Source: Flavobacterium sp.
Lineage (GTDB): Bacteria; Bacteroidota; Bacteroidia; Flavobacteriales; Flavobacteriaceae
Direction: 5' to 3'
Length of the DNA stretch: 34,021 bases
NCBI GenBank assembly: GCA_030145825.1
Contig: JAIXHM010000009.1
Span: 1 to 34,021 of the forward strand
Shown: piece by piece, positions 7,166 to 15,138 of the stretch
How positions within the stretch are numbered: the first letter of the stretch is position 1
Layout: every line of letters begins with the position of its first letter
Position numbers and translations under genes: made by a program
Notes under the pieces: generated by a model
Told to the model about the DNA's origin: nothing
Seen by the model: the letters and a program-made list of their open reading frames with translations, nothing else
The model's database searches: none

Positions 7166-8029
7166 ATGAGACAGCTCAAAATTACTAAGCAGGTAACTAA
7201 TCGTGAAACTGCTTCCTTAGACAAATACCTACAAGAAATTGGTAAAGTTGATTTAATTACTGCAGATGAAGAGGTAGAATTAGCTCAAAGAATTAAAGCC
7301 GGAGATCAAAGAGCCTTAGAAAAATTAACTAAAGCTAATTTACGTTTCGTAGTTTCGGTTGCTAAACAATATCAAAATCAAGGATTAACATTACCCGATT
7401 TAATTAACGAAGGAAACTTAGGATTAATTAAAGCGGCTCAACGTTTTGATGAAACTCGTGGTTTTAAATTTATTTCATATGCTGTATGGTGGATTCGTCA
7501 ATCTATCTTACAAGCTTTAGCAGAACAATCTCGTATTGTACGTTTACCACTAAATAAAATTGGTTCTATCAACAAGATCAATAAAATGTACGCGTTGTTA
7601 GAACAATCTAGTGAACGTGCTCCTTCTGCCGAAGAAATTGCAAAAGAACTTGACATGACAGTTAATGACGTTAAAGAATCTATGAAAAATTCTGGTCGTC
7701 ATTTATCAATGGATGCACCTTTAGTTGAAGGTGAAGATTCTAACTTATATGACGTATTACGTTCTGGAGAATCTCCAAATCCTGATAGAGAATTAATTCA
7801 CGAGTCTTTACAAACTGAGATTGAAAGAGCTTTAGAAACATTAACTCCTAGAGAAGCTGATGTTATTCGCTTATATTTTGGTTTAGGTGACCAACACCCA
7901 ATGACTCTTGAAGAAATAGGAGAAACTTTCGATTTAACGCGTGAACGTGTTCGCCAAATTAAAGAAAAAGCAATTCGCAGATTAAAACACACTTCTAGAA
8001 GTAAAATTTTAAAAACATATTTAGGATAA
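7166..8029 (+). CDS. rpoD: Primary RNA polymerase sigma factor (RpoD/SigA, Bacteroidetes type)
   Basis: The 287-residue protein is a short group 1 sigma factor. It has region 1.2 (about 15-50), region 2 with [18 protein letters not shown] (78-95) and [15 protein letters not shown] (100-114), region 3 (about 125-205) and region 4 with [17 protein letters not shown] (225-241) and the helix-turn-helix [20 protein letters not shown] (246-265). The acidic N-terminal region 1.1 of proteobacterial RpoD is absent, as is usual in Bacteroidetes. It directs RNA polymerase to TTG/TAnnTTTG promoters, which are seen before many genes in this window. The start ATG is preceded by a purine-rich GAGGG about 14 bases upstream, an unusual sight here. 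A terminator follows. Confidence 0.96.
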   Translation: MRQLKITKQVTNRETASLDKYLQEIGKVDLITADEEVELAQRIKAGDQRALEKLTKANLRFVVSVAKQYQNQGLTLPDLINEGNLGLIKAAQRFDETRGFKFISYAVWWIRQSILQALAEQSRIVRLPLNKIGSINKINKMYALLEQSSERAPSAEEIAKELDMTVNDVKESMKNSGRHLSMDAPLVEGEDSNLYDVLRSGESPNPDRELIHESLQTEIERALETLTPREADVIRLYFGLGDQHPMTLEEIGETFDLTRERVRQIKEKAIRRLKHTSRSKILKTYLG

Positions 8030-8089
8030 TAATCCTAATTACGATAACAACGGTCTAATCATGACTGTTCGTTTTTTGATTGATGATTG

Positions 8090-8120
8090 AAACCTCGGCT
8101 GATTACCGAGGTTTTGTTTT
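8090..8120 (+). terminator. Rho-independent terminator of rpoD
   Basis: AAACCTCGG (8090-8098) pairs with CCGAGGTTT (8106-8114) around a 7-base loop, followed by TGTTTTTT. It lies 60 bases after the rpoD stop. Confidence 0.85.
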
Positions 8121-8166
8121 TTAAACTTGAAAATTCAAAATTCCAAAAACAAAAGTGTATAATTTG

Positions 8167-8174
8167 TACATTTG
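8167..8174 (+). promoter_or_regulatory. Promoter -7 element of rpe
   Basis: TACATTTG matches TAnnTTTG and is followed by CA. It predicts a leader of about 65 bases before the ATG at 8245, containing a small inverted repeat ATTGAA-CA-TTCAAT at 8183-8196. No clear -33 TTG is seen. Confidence 0.5.
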
Positions 8175-8244
8175 CAAAAAAGATTGAACATTCAATGTAG
8201 AACAACGAATTTTGAAATCTCAAATAAACAACACTAACTATAAC

Positions 8245-8904
8245 ATGAAAAACACACTTATTGCTCCTTCTGTTTTAGCAGCAGATTTTGCAAACTTACA
8301 ACGCGATATTGAAATGATTAATCAAAGTGAGGCAGATTGGTTCCACATTGATATTATGGATGGCGTTTTTGTACCAAATATTTCATTTGGAATGCCAGTT
8401 TTAGATGCAATTAACAAGCATGCAAAAAAAATTATTGATGTTCACTTAATGATTGTTGATCCTGACCGTTATATTTCTACTTTTAAAAAGTTGGGTGCAA
8501 ATGTTTTAACTGTACATTATGAAGCTTGTACACATTTACACAGAACTTTACAAGCTATAAAAGCCGAAGGTATGAAAGCTGGAGTTGCTATAAATCCTCA
8601 TACCAACATAAACTTACTTGAAGATGTTATTCAAGATATTGATTTAGTTTGTATTATGAGCGTTAACCCAGGTTTTGGAGGCCAATCATTTATTGAAAAC
8701 ACTTACAACAAAGTAAAAAAACTGAAACAACTTATAGCAGAAAAAAATGCGCCTACATTAATTGAAATTGATGGCGGAGTAACCAGTAAAAATGCAAAAC
8801 AACTTGTAGATGCTGGCGCTGATGTTTTAGTTGCTGGTAGTTTTGTTTTCAATTCTGAAAATCCAATTGAAACCATAAAAAACTTAAAAGAAATTACAAA
8901 ATAA
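8245..8904 (+). CDS. rpe: Ribulose-phosphate 3-epimerase
   Basis: The 219-residue TIM-barrel enzyme interconverts ribulose 5-phosphate and xylulose 5-phosphate in the pentose phosphate pathway, in the cytoplasm. Signature segments are APSVLAADFANL, the metal-binding WFHIDIMDGVFVPNISFG, DVHLMI, CIMSVNPGFGGQSFI and the phosphate-binding EIDGGV and ADVLVAGSFVF. Length matches the family (about 216-225). I start at the ATG at 8245 because the protein begins there with the usual MKNTLIAPS; an in-frame TTG at 8212 only adds an unconserved polar stretch. It is monocistronic, with its own promoter and terminator. Confidence 0.96.
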   Translation: MKNTLIAPSVLAADFANLQRDIEMINQSEADWFHIDIMDGVFVPNISFGMPVLDAINKHAKKIIDVHLMIVDPDRYISTFKKLGANVLTVHYEACTHLHRTLQAIKAEGMKAGVAINPHTNINLLEDVIQDIDLVCIMSVNPGFGGQSFIENTYNKVKKLKQLIAEKNAPTLIEIDGGVTSKNAKQLVDAGADVLVAGSFVFNSENPIETIKNLKEITK

Positions 8905-8905
8905 G

Positions 8906-8928
8906 AAAAGCTCCATCTAGGAGCTTTT
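8906..8928. terminator. Bidirectional terminator between rpe and the CBS-domain gene
   Basis: AAAAGCTCC (8906-8914) and GGAGCTTTT (8920-8928) form a 9-bp stem with a 5-base loop. T-runs lie on both strands, so it can serve the convergent genes rpe (stop 8904) and the CBS protein gene (stop 8932). Confidence 0.85.
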
Positions 8929-8931
8929 TTA

Positions 8932-9351
8932 TTAATATTGATCTATTAAATACTTGATTAAGTCGGTTGTAGTTATAATTCCCACTAATAAATCATCTTC
9001 GCAAACTGGTAAAGCATGAAACTCTTTTTGAGCAAGAATTTCTGCAGTCTCTTTAATTGTATTTTCTGGAGAAACTTTAACTAAATTCTTTGCCATAACT
9101 TGCTCCACAGTAAACATATTATAAACTGTAGTATCTACAACTTCATCTTCTTCATCAACTGCATCTGCAAATGAAATTCGCAACAAATCTGTGTAGCTTA
9201 ACATTCCTATTATTTTATTTCCATTAACAACAGGAATATGTCTTATATGATGTTTTTTGAATAATTGTTCCGCTTTTGTTAAATCATCTGATGTATTAAG
9301 CTTCACAACATTCTTGGTCATAATTGTCGAAATTGGAACACGCTGTTTCAT
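8932..9351 (-). CDS. CBS-domain pair protein
   Basis: The 139-residue product consists of two CBS domains and nothing else. Domain 1 opens with ISTIMTKNVVKLNTSDDLTK and HHIRHIPVVNGNKIIGMLSYTDLL; domain 2 with VEQVMAKNLVKVSPENTIKE and HALPVCEDDLLVGIITTTDLI. CBS pairs (Bateman modules) bind adenine nucleotides such as AMP or ATP and usually regulate a partner. No partner is encoded next to it, so the target is unknown. It is convergent with rpe and shares its terminator. The start at 9351 fits a consensus promoter just upstream. Confidence 0.92.
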   Translation of the reverse strand: MKQRVPISTIMTKNVVKLNTSDDLTKAEQLFKKHHIRHIPVVNGNKIIGMLSYTDLLRISFADAVDEEDEVVDTTVYNMFTVEQVMAKNLVKVSPENTIKETAEILAQKEFHALPVCEDDLLVGIITTTDLIKYLIDQY

Positions 9352-9372
9352 AACTTAGATATTTGATTATCA

Positions 9373-9405
9373 CAAATTTACGAAGTAAAAAAATAAAAAA
9401 ACCAA
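9373..9405 (-). promoter_or_regulatory. Promoter of the CBS-domain gene
   Basis: On the minus strand TAAATTTG (9373-9380) matches the -7 consensus and a TTG (9403-9405) lies 22 bases upstream of it, giving a leader of about 15 bases before the ATG at 9351. Confidence 0.55.
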
Positions 9406-9441
9406 TATAAATCATTGATTAAGTACTGTTTTTTTTGTATA

Positions 9442-10281
9442 TTATGAAAAGTCGTGAAAATTAATCATAACCTTTACTTTTTCGAAGAGTTGAGGAAATT
9501 CAGATTGAAACTGATCTGGAGATTCGAAGAAATGTTCTAGAATAACAGCAATAAATTCAAACTCATTTGTGTATGCATAATTTCTAAAATAACTAGAATC
9601 TCTTAATTTTTTCAAATTTGGCGGATACTTAACTTGTTCCATGATTTCGTCGTAAGTAACTGCAAATATAGTAGCAGAAGTATCTGTATTTTTTAATCCT
9701 TGATAATGAATGACATGTCCAAACTCATGTAAACCTAAATTTAAATTATCATTTGAAATCTCATATCCTTCTAAAAAATGTTTCCAAGAAAAAACAATAG
9801 CGCTCATTAACGGATTAAACTCTCCTTTATGGTAATTATCGTTCATACTTGAATAATAAATATCTGGAAAAACAATAACCTTATCAATTACATTAAACAA
9901 ATAATTACGCATTCCAAAGGTTAACATAATTGCCGTAGCAGCAATTAATACTTTCATTTCATCTGTAATTATTAAACCTTCCTTTCCATAAAAAGGATAT
10001 TTATCAATAAAAGTAGCCACTCTATGCTCAAAATACCTTTTATTTTTTGAATCTAATTTTTGATAAAACTCAAATTGGTTATTTAAAATTTGTAATTGCT
10101 GCATTTTTAGCTTTTTTGGGAAAGCATAAAAATGTACATAAATAGGCTTTCGAAAAAAGAACGCATAAATGGGTTCCACTACTACATTGTATGCGAAAAG
10201 AGTTATAAATATTGCACCAAAAAAAAGAAGTAAATAGTTCAAAGAATAATAGATTGGATGTTTAAAAATACATTTAAACAA
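9442..10281 (-). CDS. MtfA-like zinc metallopeptidase, membrane-anchored
   Basis: The 279-residue protein has one N-terminal membrane helix (about residues 12-34), and a soluble domain with HEFGH at 185-189, the zinc-binding HExxH motif, plus NEFEF at 239-243 that probably gives the third ligand as a glutamate. The segment FYGKEGLIITDEMKVLIAA followed later by PDIYYSS is typical of the MtfA peptidase family; E. coli MtfA is a cytosolic aminopeptidase tied to the glucose PTS regulator Mlc. The membrane anchor differs from the E. coli protein, but similar anchored versions are, as I recall, common in Bacteroidetes. The start is a TTG; no ATG occurs before residue 60, which would delete the anchor. 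It follows tRNA-Arg on the same strand. Confidence 0.85.
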   Translation of the reverse strand: MFKCIFKHPIYYSLNYLLLFFGAIFITLFAYNVVVEPIYAFFFRKPIYVHFYAFPKKLKMQQLQILNNQFEFYQKLDSKNKRYFEHRVATFIDKYPFYGKEGLIITDEMKVLIAATAIMLTFGMRNYLFNVIDKVIVFPDIYYSSMNDNYHKGEFNPLMSAIVFSWKHFLEGYEISNDNLNLGLHEFGHVIHYQGLKNTDTSATIFAVTYDEIMEQVKYPPNLKKLRDSSYFRNYAYTNEFEFIAVILEHFFESPDQFQSEFPQLFEKVKVMINFHDFS

Positions 10282-10291
10282 TGAAATAAAA

Positions 10292-10314
10292 AAATGCTTA
10301 AAAAATAAGCATTT
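10292..10314 (-). terminator. Terminator after tRNA-Arg
   Basis: AAATGCTTA and TAAGCATTT (10292-10300 and 10306-10314) form a 9-bp stem with a 5-base loop and are followed on the minus strand by a T-run. It lies 8 bases beyond the tRNA 3' end and just before the peptidase gene start. Confidence 0.7.
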
Positions 10315-10321
10315 AAATTTG

Positions 10322-10395
10322 TGACCCCGGCAGGGTTCGAACCTGCAACCAACGGAGCCGAAATCCGTTATTCTATCCAGTTGAACTACGGAGCC
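10322..10395 (-). tRNA. tRNA-Arg, anticodon UCG
   Basis: Read on the minus strand, the 74 bases fold into a standard cloverleaf. The acceptor stem is GGCTCCG with CGGGGTC, including G-U pairs, the anticodon stem is ACGGA/TCCGT with loop TTTCGGC, and the T-arm is GCAGG-TTCGAAC-CCTGC. The anticodon at the loop centre is TCG, reading CGA and other CGN arginine codons. The 3' CCA is not encoded (CAA follows the discriminator A). Confidence 0.93.
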
Positions 10396-10480
10396 AATAC
10401 AAGTTAAAAGTATAAAGTCAAAAGATAAAAGTATTTTAACCTACTTTTACTTTGCACTTTTCCTTTTTACTTTCTTTTGT

Positions 10481-10930
10481 TTAAGCTAAAAGTTTTTTAA
10501 CAACAGTTGATATTGTTTTACCGTCAGCTTTTCCTGCTAATTGCTTTGATGCAAGCCCCATTACTTGCCCCATAGCTGCCATTCCTGAAAATCCGCCTTC
10601 AGCAATAATTTGAGCCACTGCAGCCTCAACTTCAGCTTCAGATAATTGTGCTGGTAAAAACTTTTCGATTACTGCTACTTGAGCCAACTCAGGTTCTGCT
10701 AAATCTGCTCTACCTTGTTCAGTATAAATTGCAGCACTATCTTTTCTTTGTTTTACTAACTTTTGTAATAATTTAATTTCTTCATCAGACGATAACTCCT
10801 CTTTTGCTCCTGATTCTGTTTTCGCTAATATAATTCCTGATTTAATGGCTCTTAAAGCTTCTAAAGCAACTGCATCTTTTGCCTTCATTGCTTCTTTCAT
10901 TTGATCCATTATTTGTTTTTCTAAACTCAT
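10481..10930 (-). CDS. GatB/YqeY domain protein
   Basis: The 149-residue product matches the YqeY family: MSLEKQIMDQMKEAMKAKD at the start, LEALRAIKSGI, KQRKDSAAIYTEQGRADLA, and VIEKFLPAQLSEAEVEAAV, then a small helical domain (GGFSGMAAMGQVMGLASKQL) shared with the tail of the GatB amidotransferase subunit. The function is not firmly known; the shared tail suggests tRNA binding. I use the ATG at 10930 rather than a TTG 27 bases upstream because family members begin with MSLEKQI and the promoter lies close by. It follows ftsZ on the same strand but after a strong terminator and with its own promoter, so it is likely a separate unit. Confidence 0.93.
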   Translation of the reverse strand: MSLEKQIMDQMKEAMKAKDAVALEALRAIKSGIILAKTESGAKEELSSDEEIKLLQKLVKQRKDSAAIYTEQGRADLAEPELAQVAVIEKFLPAQLSEAEVEAAVAQIIAEGGFSGMAAMGQVMGLASKQLAGKADGKTISTVVKKLLA

Positions 10931-10954
10931 TATTATATTTTTTTTAATGTGATA

Positions 10955-10962
10955 CAAAAATA
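10955..10962 (-). promoter_or_regulatory. Promoter -7 element of the GatB/YqeY gene
   Basis: On the minus strand TATTTTTG matches TAnnTTTG and lies 24 bases before the ATG at 10930. It sits within the T-run after the ftsZ terminator hairpin, so the two signals overlap. Confidence 0.45.
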
Positions 10963-10989
10963 AAAAAAATCCCGATAAAATCGGGATTT
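10960..10989 (-). terminator. Rho-independent terminator of the dcw operon after ftsZ
   Basis: AAATCCCGA (10967-10975) and TCGGGATTT (10981-10989) form a 9-bp stem with a 5-base loop; on the minus strand it is followed by a run of T. It lies 22 bases after the ftsZ stop and ends the 13-gene dcw cluster. Confidence 0.85.
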
Positions 10990-11010
10990 ATGTAGGTTGG
11001 GATTTATGGA

Positions 11011-13014
11011 CTAATCTACATTGTCATGTAGAAACGAATTATTAGATCTTAATTGTAAATCATCATTACTATCGGTTCCCAATGAGGTTCTAGATTGATT
11101 ATTTACATTAGGTGTAGAAGTTACATCAACTCCCATTCTTTTGTAAGCTGGAACTTTTTCGAACTCATCAATATTTGAAGAAGCTAAATTAAACTTATAA
11201 TTAAACTCTTTCATTTTTCTTTTTCGTTCTGCAGCTCTTGCTTTTAATGTTTCTTCGATTGTCATTTCGAAAGGAGAAACGTTATCTAAGTTTTCAGAAT
11301 TTGTAAAAGTTGTTTTCTCTTCTTTTTTGTACTGAAAATTTAATTCTTCATCAACTGGTTCTTGAACTTTAGCAACTACTTTTTGCTCAACCGCTTCTTC
11401 TTTTTCTTCGAAATCTTCTAGAGAATATTTTACAACACCATCTTTACTAACTTCAGTTACAGGAACTACATTAATAGGATCATTAACTTTAATTTCTCTA
11501 ACTTCTTCATTAATATTTAAATCAAAAATTGTTTTTTGCTCAGTTTTTGCTGTTGGCGCATCAAATAAGTCTAACGAAAATTTAAACTCATCTCCTAAAA
11601 CAAACTCAGGTTCTACAACTTCGATTTCTCTAATTTGTGGCGTAATAATTTCGAAAGACGGAGCTACTTTTGGTGAAACTACTTCGAAGGTAACATCTAT
11701 ATTTTTTAAAAACTCAGAAGTTGGAATTAAATCCATAGTTGGAGTTGATGGAGTCGTTGGAGTTGCCACCACTTCATTTATTTCAAATTGAACAGGAGTT
11801 GGCGTTTCAATTACTTGCTCTTCTTCCTCTTCTTCTAATGTAAATACAACTTTTTGCTCTTCAACAACAGCTTCAGTTTTTGTTTCTTCTTCAGCAACAA
11901 CATCATTTTTAGATTCAAAAATAGGCTCATTTACAACCATATTTTGAATAGGCGCTGATAAATCGTGAACAATTTTTTGTTCATCTTCTAAAGAATGAAT
12001 TATTTTTTTAGGCTCGGTATTAATAATTTCTGCTTGTTGATCGATATTAAAACCCGTAGCAATTACTGTTACTGAAATAGCGTCTTCTAAAGTTTCGTCT
12101 TCACCAACACCCATAATAATATTTGCACTGTAACCTGCTTCATTTTGGATGTATTCGTTAATTTCTCCAATCTCATCTAGTGTAATTTCAGAAGAACCAG
12201 ATACAATTAACAACAATACATTTTTAGCACCCGTAATTTTATTATCATTTAATAAAGGAGAATCTAACGCACTTACAATAGCTTGTTTTGCTCTTTCTTC
12301 ACCAGAAATTACAGCCGAACCCATAATCGCAGTACCACTATTTGCTAGTACTGTTTTGGCATCACGTAAATCGATATTTTGAATGTAGTGTTGAGAAATA
12401 ACTTCGGCAATACCACGAGCCGCAGTTGCTAACACTTCATCTGCTTTAGAGAAACCTGCTTTAAAACCAAGGTTTCCGTAAACTTCTCTTAATTTATTAT
12501 TATTAACTACAATCAACGAATCAACCTGCTTACGAAGTCTTTCAACCCCTTGCATAGCTTGTTCTGAACGATTTTTCCCTTCAAACTGAAACGGAATTGT
12601 TACAATACCTACTGTTAAAATATCGCGTTCCTTCGCTAATTGAGCAATTACTGGAGCTGCACCAGTACCTGTACCACCACCCATACCAGCGGTAATAAAT
12701 ACCATCTTAGTATTAGTGTCTAACATTTTCTCAATTTCTGAAATACTTTCAATTGCAGATTGATGACCAACTTCTGGATTTGCTCCTGCTCCTAAACCTT
12801 CAGTTAAGCTTAAACCTAATTGAATTTTATTTGGAACGGGACTATTTTGCAAAGCCTGCGCATCGGTATTACAAACTACAAAGTCAACACCTTTAATTCC
12901 TTGTTTAAACATGTGGTTGATAGCATTACTACCTCCACCTCCTACACCAATAACTTTGATAACGTTTGATTGGTTTTTAGGTAAATTAAATTCGATACTT
13001 GAAAATTCTGACAT
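11011..13014 (-). CDS. ftsZ: Cell division protein FtsZ with a long C-terminal linker
   Basis: This 667-residue tubulin homologue polymerises with GTP into the Z-ring that positions the division machinery. The GTPase part (about 15-330) has VGGGGSNAINHM (24-35), the tubulin signature GGGTGTG (112-118) and the conserved NLDF-type region around residue 195. After it comes a very long acidic, low-complexity linker rich in E, V, P and T (about 345-600), then VPAYKRMG (621-628), which corresponds to the usual conserved C-terminal peptide, and a further tail ending LRSNNSFLHDNVD, which I recall as conserved in flavobacterial FtsZ. Bacterial FtsZ is commonly near 400 residues, so the extra length is all in the linker. 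ftsA lies 15 bases upstream. Confidence 0.97.
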   Translation of the reverse strand: MSEFSSIEFNLPKNQSNVIKVIGVGGGGSNAINHMFKQGIKGVDFVVCNTDAQALQNSPVPNKIQLGLSLTEGLGAGANPEVGHQSAIESISEIEKMLDTNTKMVFITAGMGGGTGTGAAPVIAQLAKERDILTVGIVTIPFQFEGKNRSEQAMQGVERLRKQVDSLIVVNNNKLREVYGNLGFKAGFSKADEVLATAARGIAEVISQHYIQNIDLRDAKTVLANSGTAIMGSAVISGEERAKQAIVSALDSPLLNDNKITGAKNVLLLIVSGSSEITLDEIGEINEYIQNEAGYSANIIMGVGEDETLEDAISVTVIATGFNIDQQAEIINTEPKKIIHSLEDEQKIVHDLSAPIQNMVVNEPIFESKNDVVAEEETKTEAVVEEQKVVFTLEEEEEEQVIETPTPVQFEINEVVATPTTPSTPTMDLIPTSEFLKNIDVTFEVVSPKVAPSFEIITPQIREIEVVEPEFVLGDEFKFSLDLFDAPTAKTEQKTIFDLNINEEVREIKVNDPINVVPVTEVSKDGVVKYSLEDFEEKEEAVEQKVVAKVQEPVDEELNFQYKKEEKTTFTNSENLDNVSPFEMTIEETLKARAAERKRKMKEFNYKFNLASSNIDEFEKVPAYKRMGVDVTSTPNVNNQSRTSLGTDSNDDLQLRSNNSFLHDNVD

Positions 13015-13029
13015 AATGTGGTACTTTTT

Positions 13030-14400
13030 TTATTCGGCGTTATCTAAAAATTCTTTAATCTTCTCTATGTATTTATCAAAAAATGATTTTTTGATTTTTT
13101 CACCAGTAGTTTCCATTTCTTGAGACACAATAGGCTCTTTTACTTCTTCAACTGTTTCTTGTTGTTCTACAACTTTAATAGGCTCTTGAACAACTGGCTC
13201 TTCTTTCTTTAACTCTACTAAAGGTGTTGCACTCTTAGTATTATTTCTAATACTATTCATAACTAAACCAACAGCAGTAGCATATAAAGGACTCGATAAT
13301 TCTTCGTTTGAATTACCTGCTAAATGTTCGTTTGGATACCCAATTCTTGTATCCATTCCCGTAATATATTCAACTAATTGCTTAATATGATTTAATTGTG
13401 CTCCACCTCCTGTTAACACAATTCCTGCAATTAATTTCTTTTTTGGGTCTTCGTGACCATATAATTTAATTTCAGAATATACTTGTTCAATAATTTCCAC
13501 TACTCTTGCGTGAATAATTTTCGACAAATTTTTTAGTGAAATTTCTTTTGGTTCTCTTCCTCTTAATCCAGGAATAGAAACAATTTCATTGTCTTTATTT
13601 TCTCCAGGCCAAGCTGAACCAAATTTTACTTTTAATAATTCGGCTTGTTTTTCAATAATTGAACAACCTTCTTTGATGTCTTCTGTAATTACATTACCTC
13701 CAAATGGAATAACGGCAGTGTGACGAATAATTCCATCTTTAAAAATGGCTAAATCGGTTGTTCCACCACCTATATCGATTAATGCAACTCCAGCTTCTTT
13801 TTCTTCTTGACTTAAAACTGCATCAGCAGAAGCTAATGGTTCTAATGTTAATCCTGATAATTCTAATCCAGCACTTTTTACACAACGACCAAGATTTCTT
13901 ATTGAAGCTGCTTGACCTACTACTACGTGAAAACTAGATTCTAATCTTCCGCCATACATTCCGATAGGCTCTTTTATTTCGCTTTGTCCATCAATTTTAA
14001 ATTCTTGAGGTAAAACATGAATAATTTCTTCACCTGGTAACATGGCTAATTTGTGTACTTGACCAATTAACATATCAATATCCAAATCTCCGATTACTTC
14101 ATCTGGATTATTGCGACTTATATAATCGCTATGTTGAATACTTCTGATGTGCTGACCTGCAATTCCTACTACAACATCATTGATTTTGTAGCCTGAATCA
14201 TTTTCAGCTTCTAAAACTGCTTGTTGAATAGATTGAATAGTTTGTGTAATATTATTTACAACGCCTCTATGAACACCTAAACTCTTCGCTTTACCCAAGC
14301 CAAGAATTTCTAACTTTCCATATTCATTTTTTCTACCAATCATTGCCACAATTTTTGTGGTTCCGATGTCTAGTCCTACTGCAATGTTGTCTTTGTTCAT
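13030..14400 (-). CDS. ftsA: Cell division protein FtsA
   Basis: The 456-residue actin-like ATPase tethers FtsZ filaments to the inner membrane. The phosphate-1 motif LDIGTTKI lies at 9-16, and GVALIDIGGGTTDLAIF and IVLTGGGAQL are the phosphate-2 and adenosine motifs. Residues after about 400 are an acidic linker, and the last 25 residues form an amphipathic helix (KKSFFDKYIEKIKEFL), the expected membrane-targeting sequence. It lies between ftsQ (12 bases upstream) and ftsZ (15 bases downstream), the classical order. Confidence 0.97.
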   Translation of the reverse strand: MNKDNIAVGLDIGTTKIVAMIGRKNEYGKLEILGLGKAKSLGVHRGVVNNITQTIQSIQQAVLEAENDSGYKINDVVVGIAGQHIRSIQHSDYISRNNPDEVIGDLDIDMLIGQVHKLAMLPGEEIIHVLPQEFKIDGQSEIKEPIGMYGGRLESSFHVVVGQAASIRNLGRCVKSAGLELSGLTLEPLASADAVLSQEEKEAGVALIDIGGGTTDLAIFKDGIIRHTAVIPFGGNVITEDIKEGCSIIEKQAELLKVKFGSAWPGENKDNEIVSIPGLRGREPKEISLKNLSKIIHARVVEIIEQVYSEIKLYGHEDPKKKLIAGIVLTGGGAQLNHIKQLVEYITGMDTRIGYPNEHLAGNSNEELSSPLYATAVGLVMNSIRNNTKSATPLVELKKEEPVVQEPIKVVEQQETVEEVKEPIVSQEMETTGEKIKKSFFDKYIEKIKEFLDNAE

Positions 14401-14412
14401 TTTACTTTAATT

Positions 14413-15138
14413 CTATTTCTTACAAACTACTTGTTGCGTAAACATAAGGTTTACTTCCTTATAATTTTTAACCAAAGTATCTTTTACAGCGTGGTAAAAG
14501 AAGGCTTTGTAATTATCTAATTTCTTTTTAACATATATAGGATTCCCGAAAACAATTTTGTAATCGAAATTCCTATTCGTCATAATAACACTTCCTGATG
14601 GTAATATTTTAACACCAGTAATGTTCTTGCTTAAGAAATCGTCTTTACTAATTTCATTAAACAATTCTATATATTTTTCCGTTCCGTTTTCGGCAAGCGA
14701 ACCTGTTACAAGAGGTACTCTCGCAGAAAAGTTTTCAGATAACGGCATTTTAATTCCTTTGCTATCAAGATAATATGAATCATTACTTGACACAAAACGA
14801 ACGATTGGGGTCTTTTGGGTTATTAGCGCACTTAGAGAACCGTCTATTGTCGAAAAAACCTCTGCTTTTTCTATCATCTCGTGATCATCGAGAACAGTTT
14901 CTAGAGTATTCAAATCTACTTTAACTTTTTTAATATTATACGTGCCTCCTAAATTTTGTTTCAACAAGTTATTAACTATTTCATGAGTTATGAACAAATT
15001 CTCTTGACCTTTTGCAAATGAAATAGTTGGCTCCTTTATTTTACGATTTTCATTTCTAGTACTCGAAAAAGAATACAAAAAAACCATTAAAACAACGATA
15101 ACAACCAATCGAATATTATACCAATTTAGCTTCTTCAT
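14413..15138 (-). CDS. ftsQ: Cell division protein FtsQ/DivIB
   Basis: The 241-residue product has a single N-terminal membrane helix (about 9-25) and a periplasmic domain, the layout of FtsQ. The sequence is weakly conserved. The segment LLKQNLGGTYNIKKVKVDLNTLETVLDDHEMIEKAEVFSTIDG looks like the POTRA-to-beta transition and was recognised mainly by shape and by the position between murC and ftsA. FtsQ links early and late divisome proteins through FtsB and FtsL. Its ATG overlaps the end of murC by 23 bases, indicating coupled translation. Confidence 0.88.
   Translation of the reverse strand: MKKLNWYNIRLVVIVVLMVFLYSFSSTRNENRKIKEPTISFAKGQENLFITHEIVNNLLKQNLGGTYNIKKVKVDLNTLETVLDDHEMIEKAEVFSTIDGSLSALITQKTPIVRFVSSNDSYYLDSKGIKMPLSENFSARVPLVTGSLAENGTEKYIELFNEISKDDFLSKNITGVKILPSGSVIMTNRNFDYKIVFGNPIYVKKKLDNYKAFFYHAVKDTLVKNYKEVNLMFTQQVVCKK

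Noticed and set aside
10322..10395. tRNA-Arg as an integration (att) site
   Set aside because: No integrase gene and no direct repeat of the tRNA 3' end occur on either side.
10396..10480. Repeated AAAAGTA/CTTTT-like stretches between the tRNA and the YqeY gene
   Set aside because: They are imperfect, low-complexity A/T-rich repeats of irregular spacing; no array or mobile element boundary is visible.
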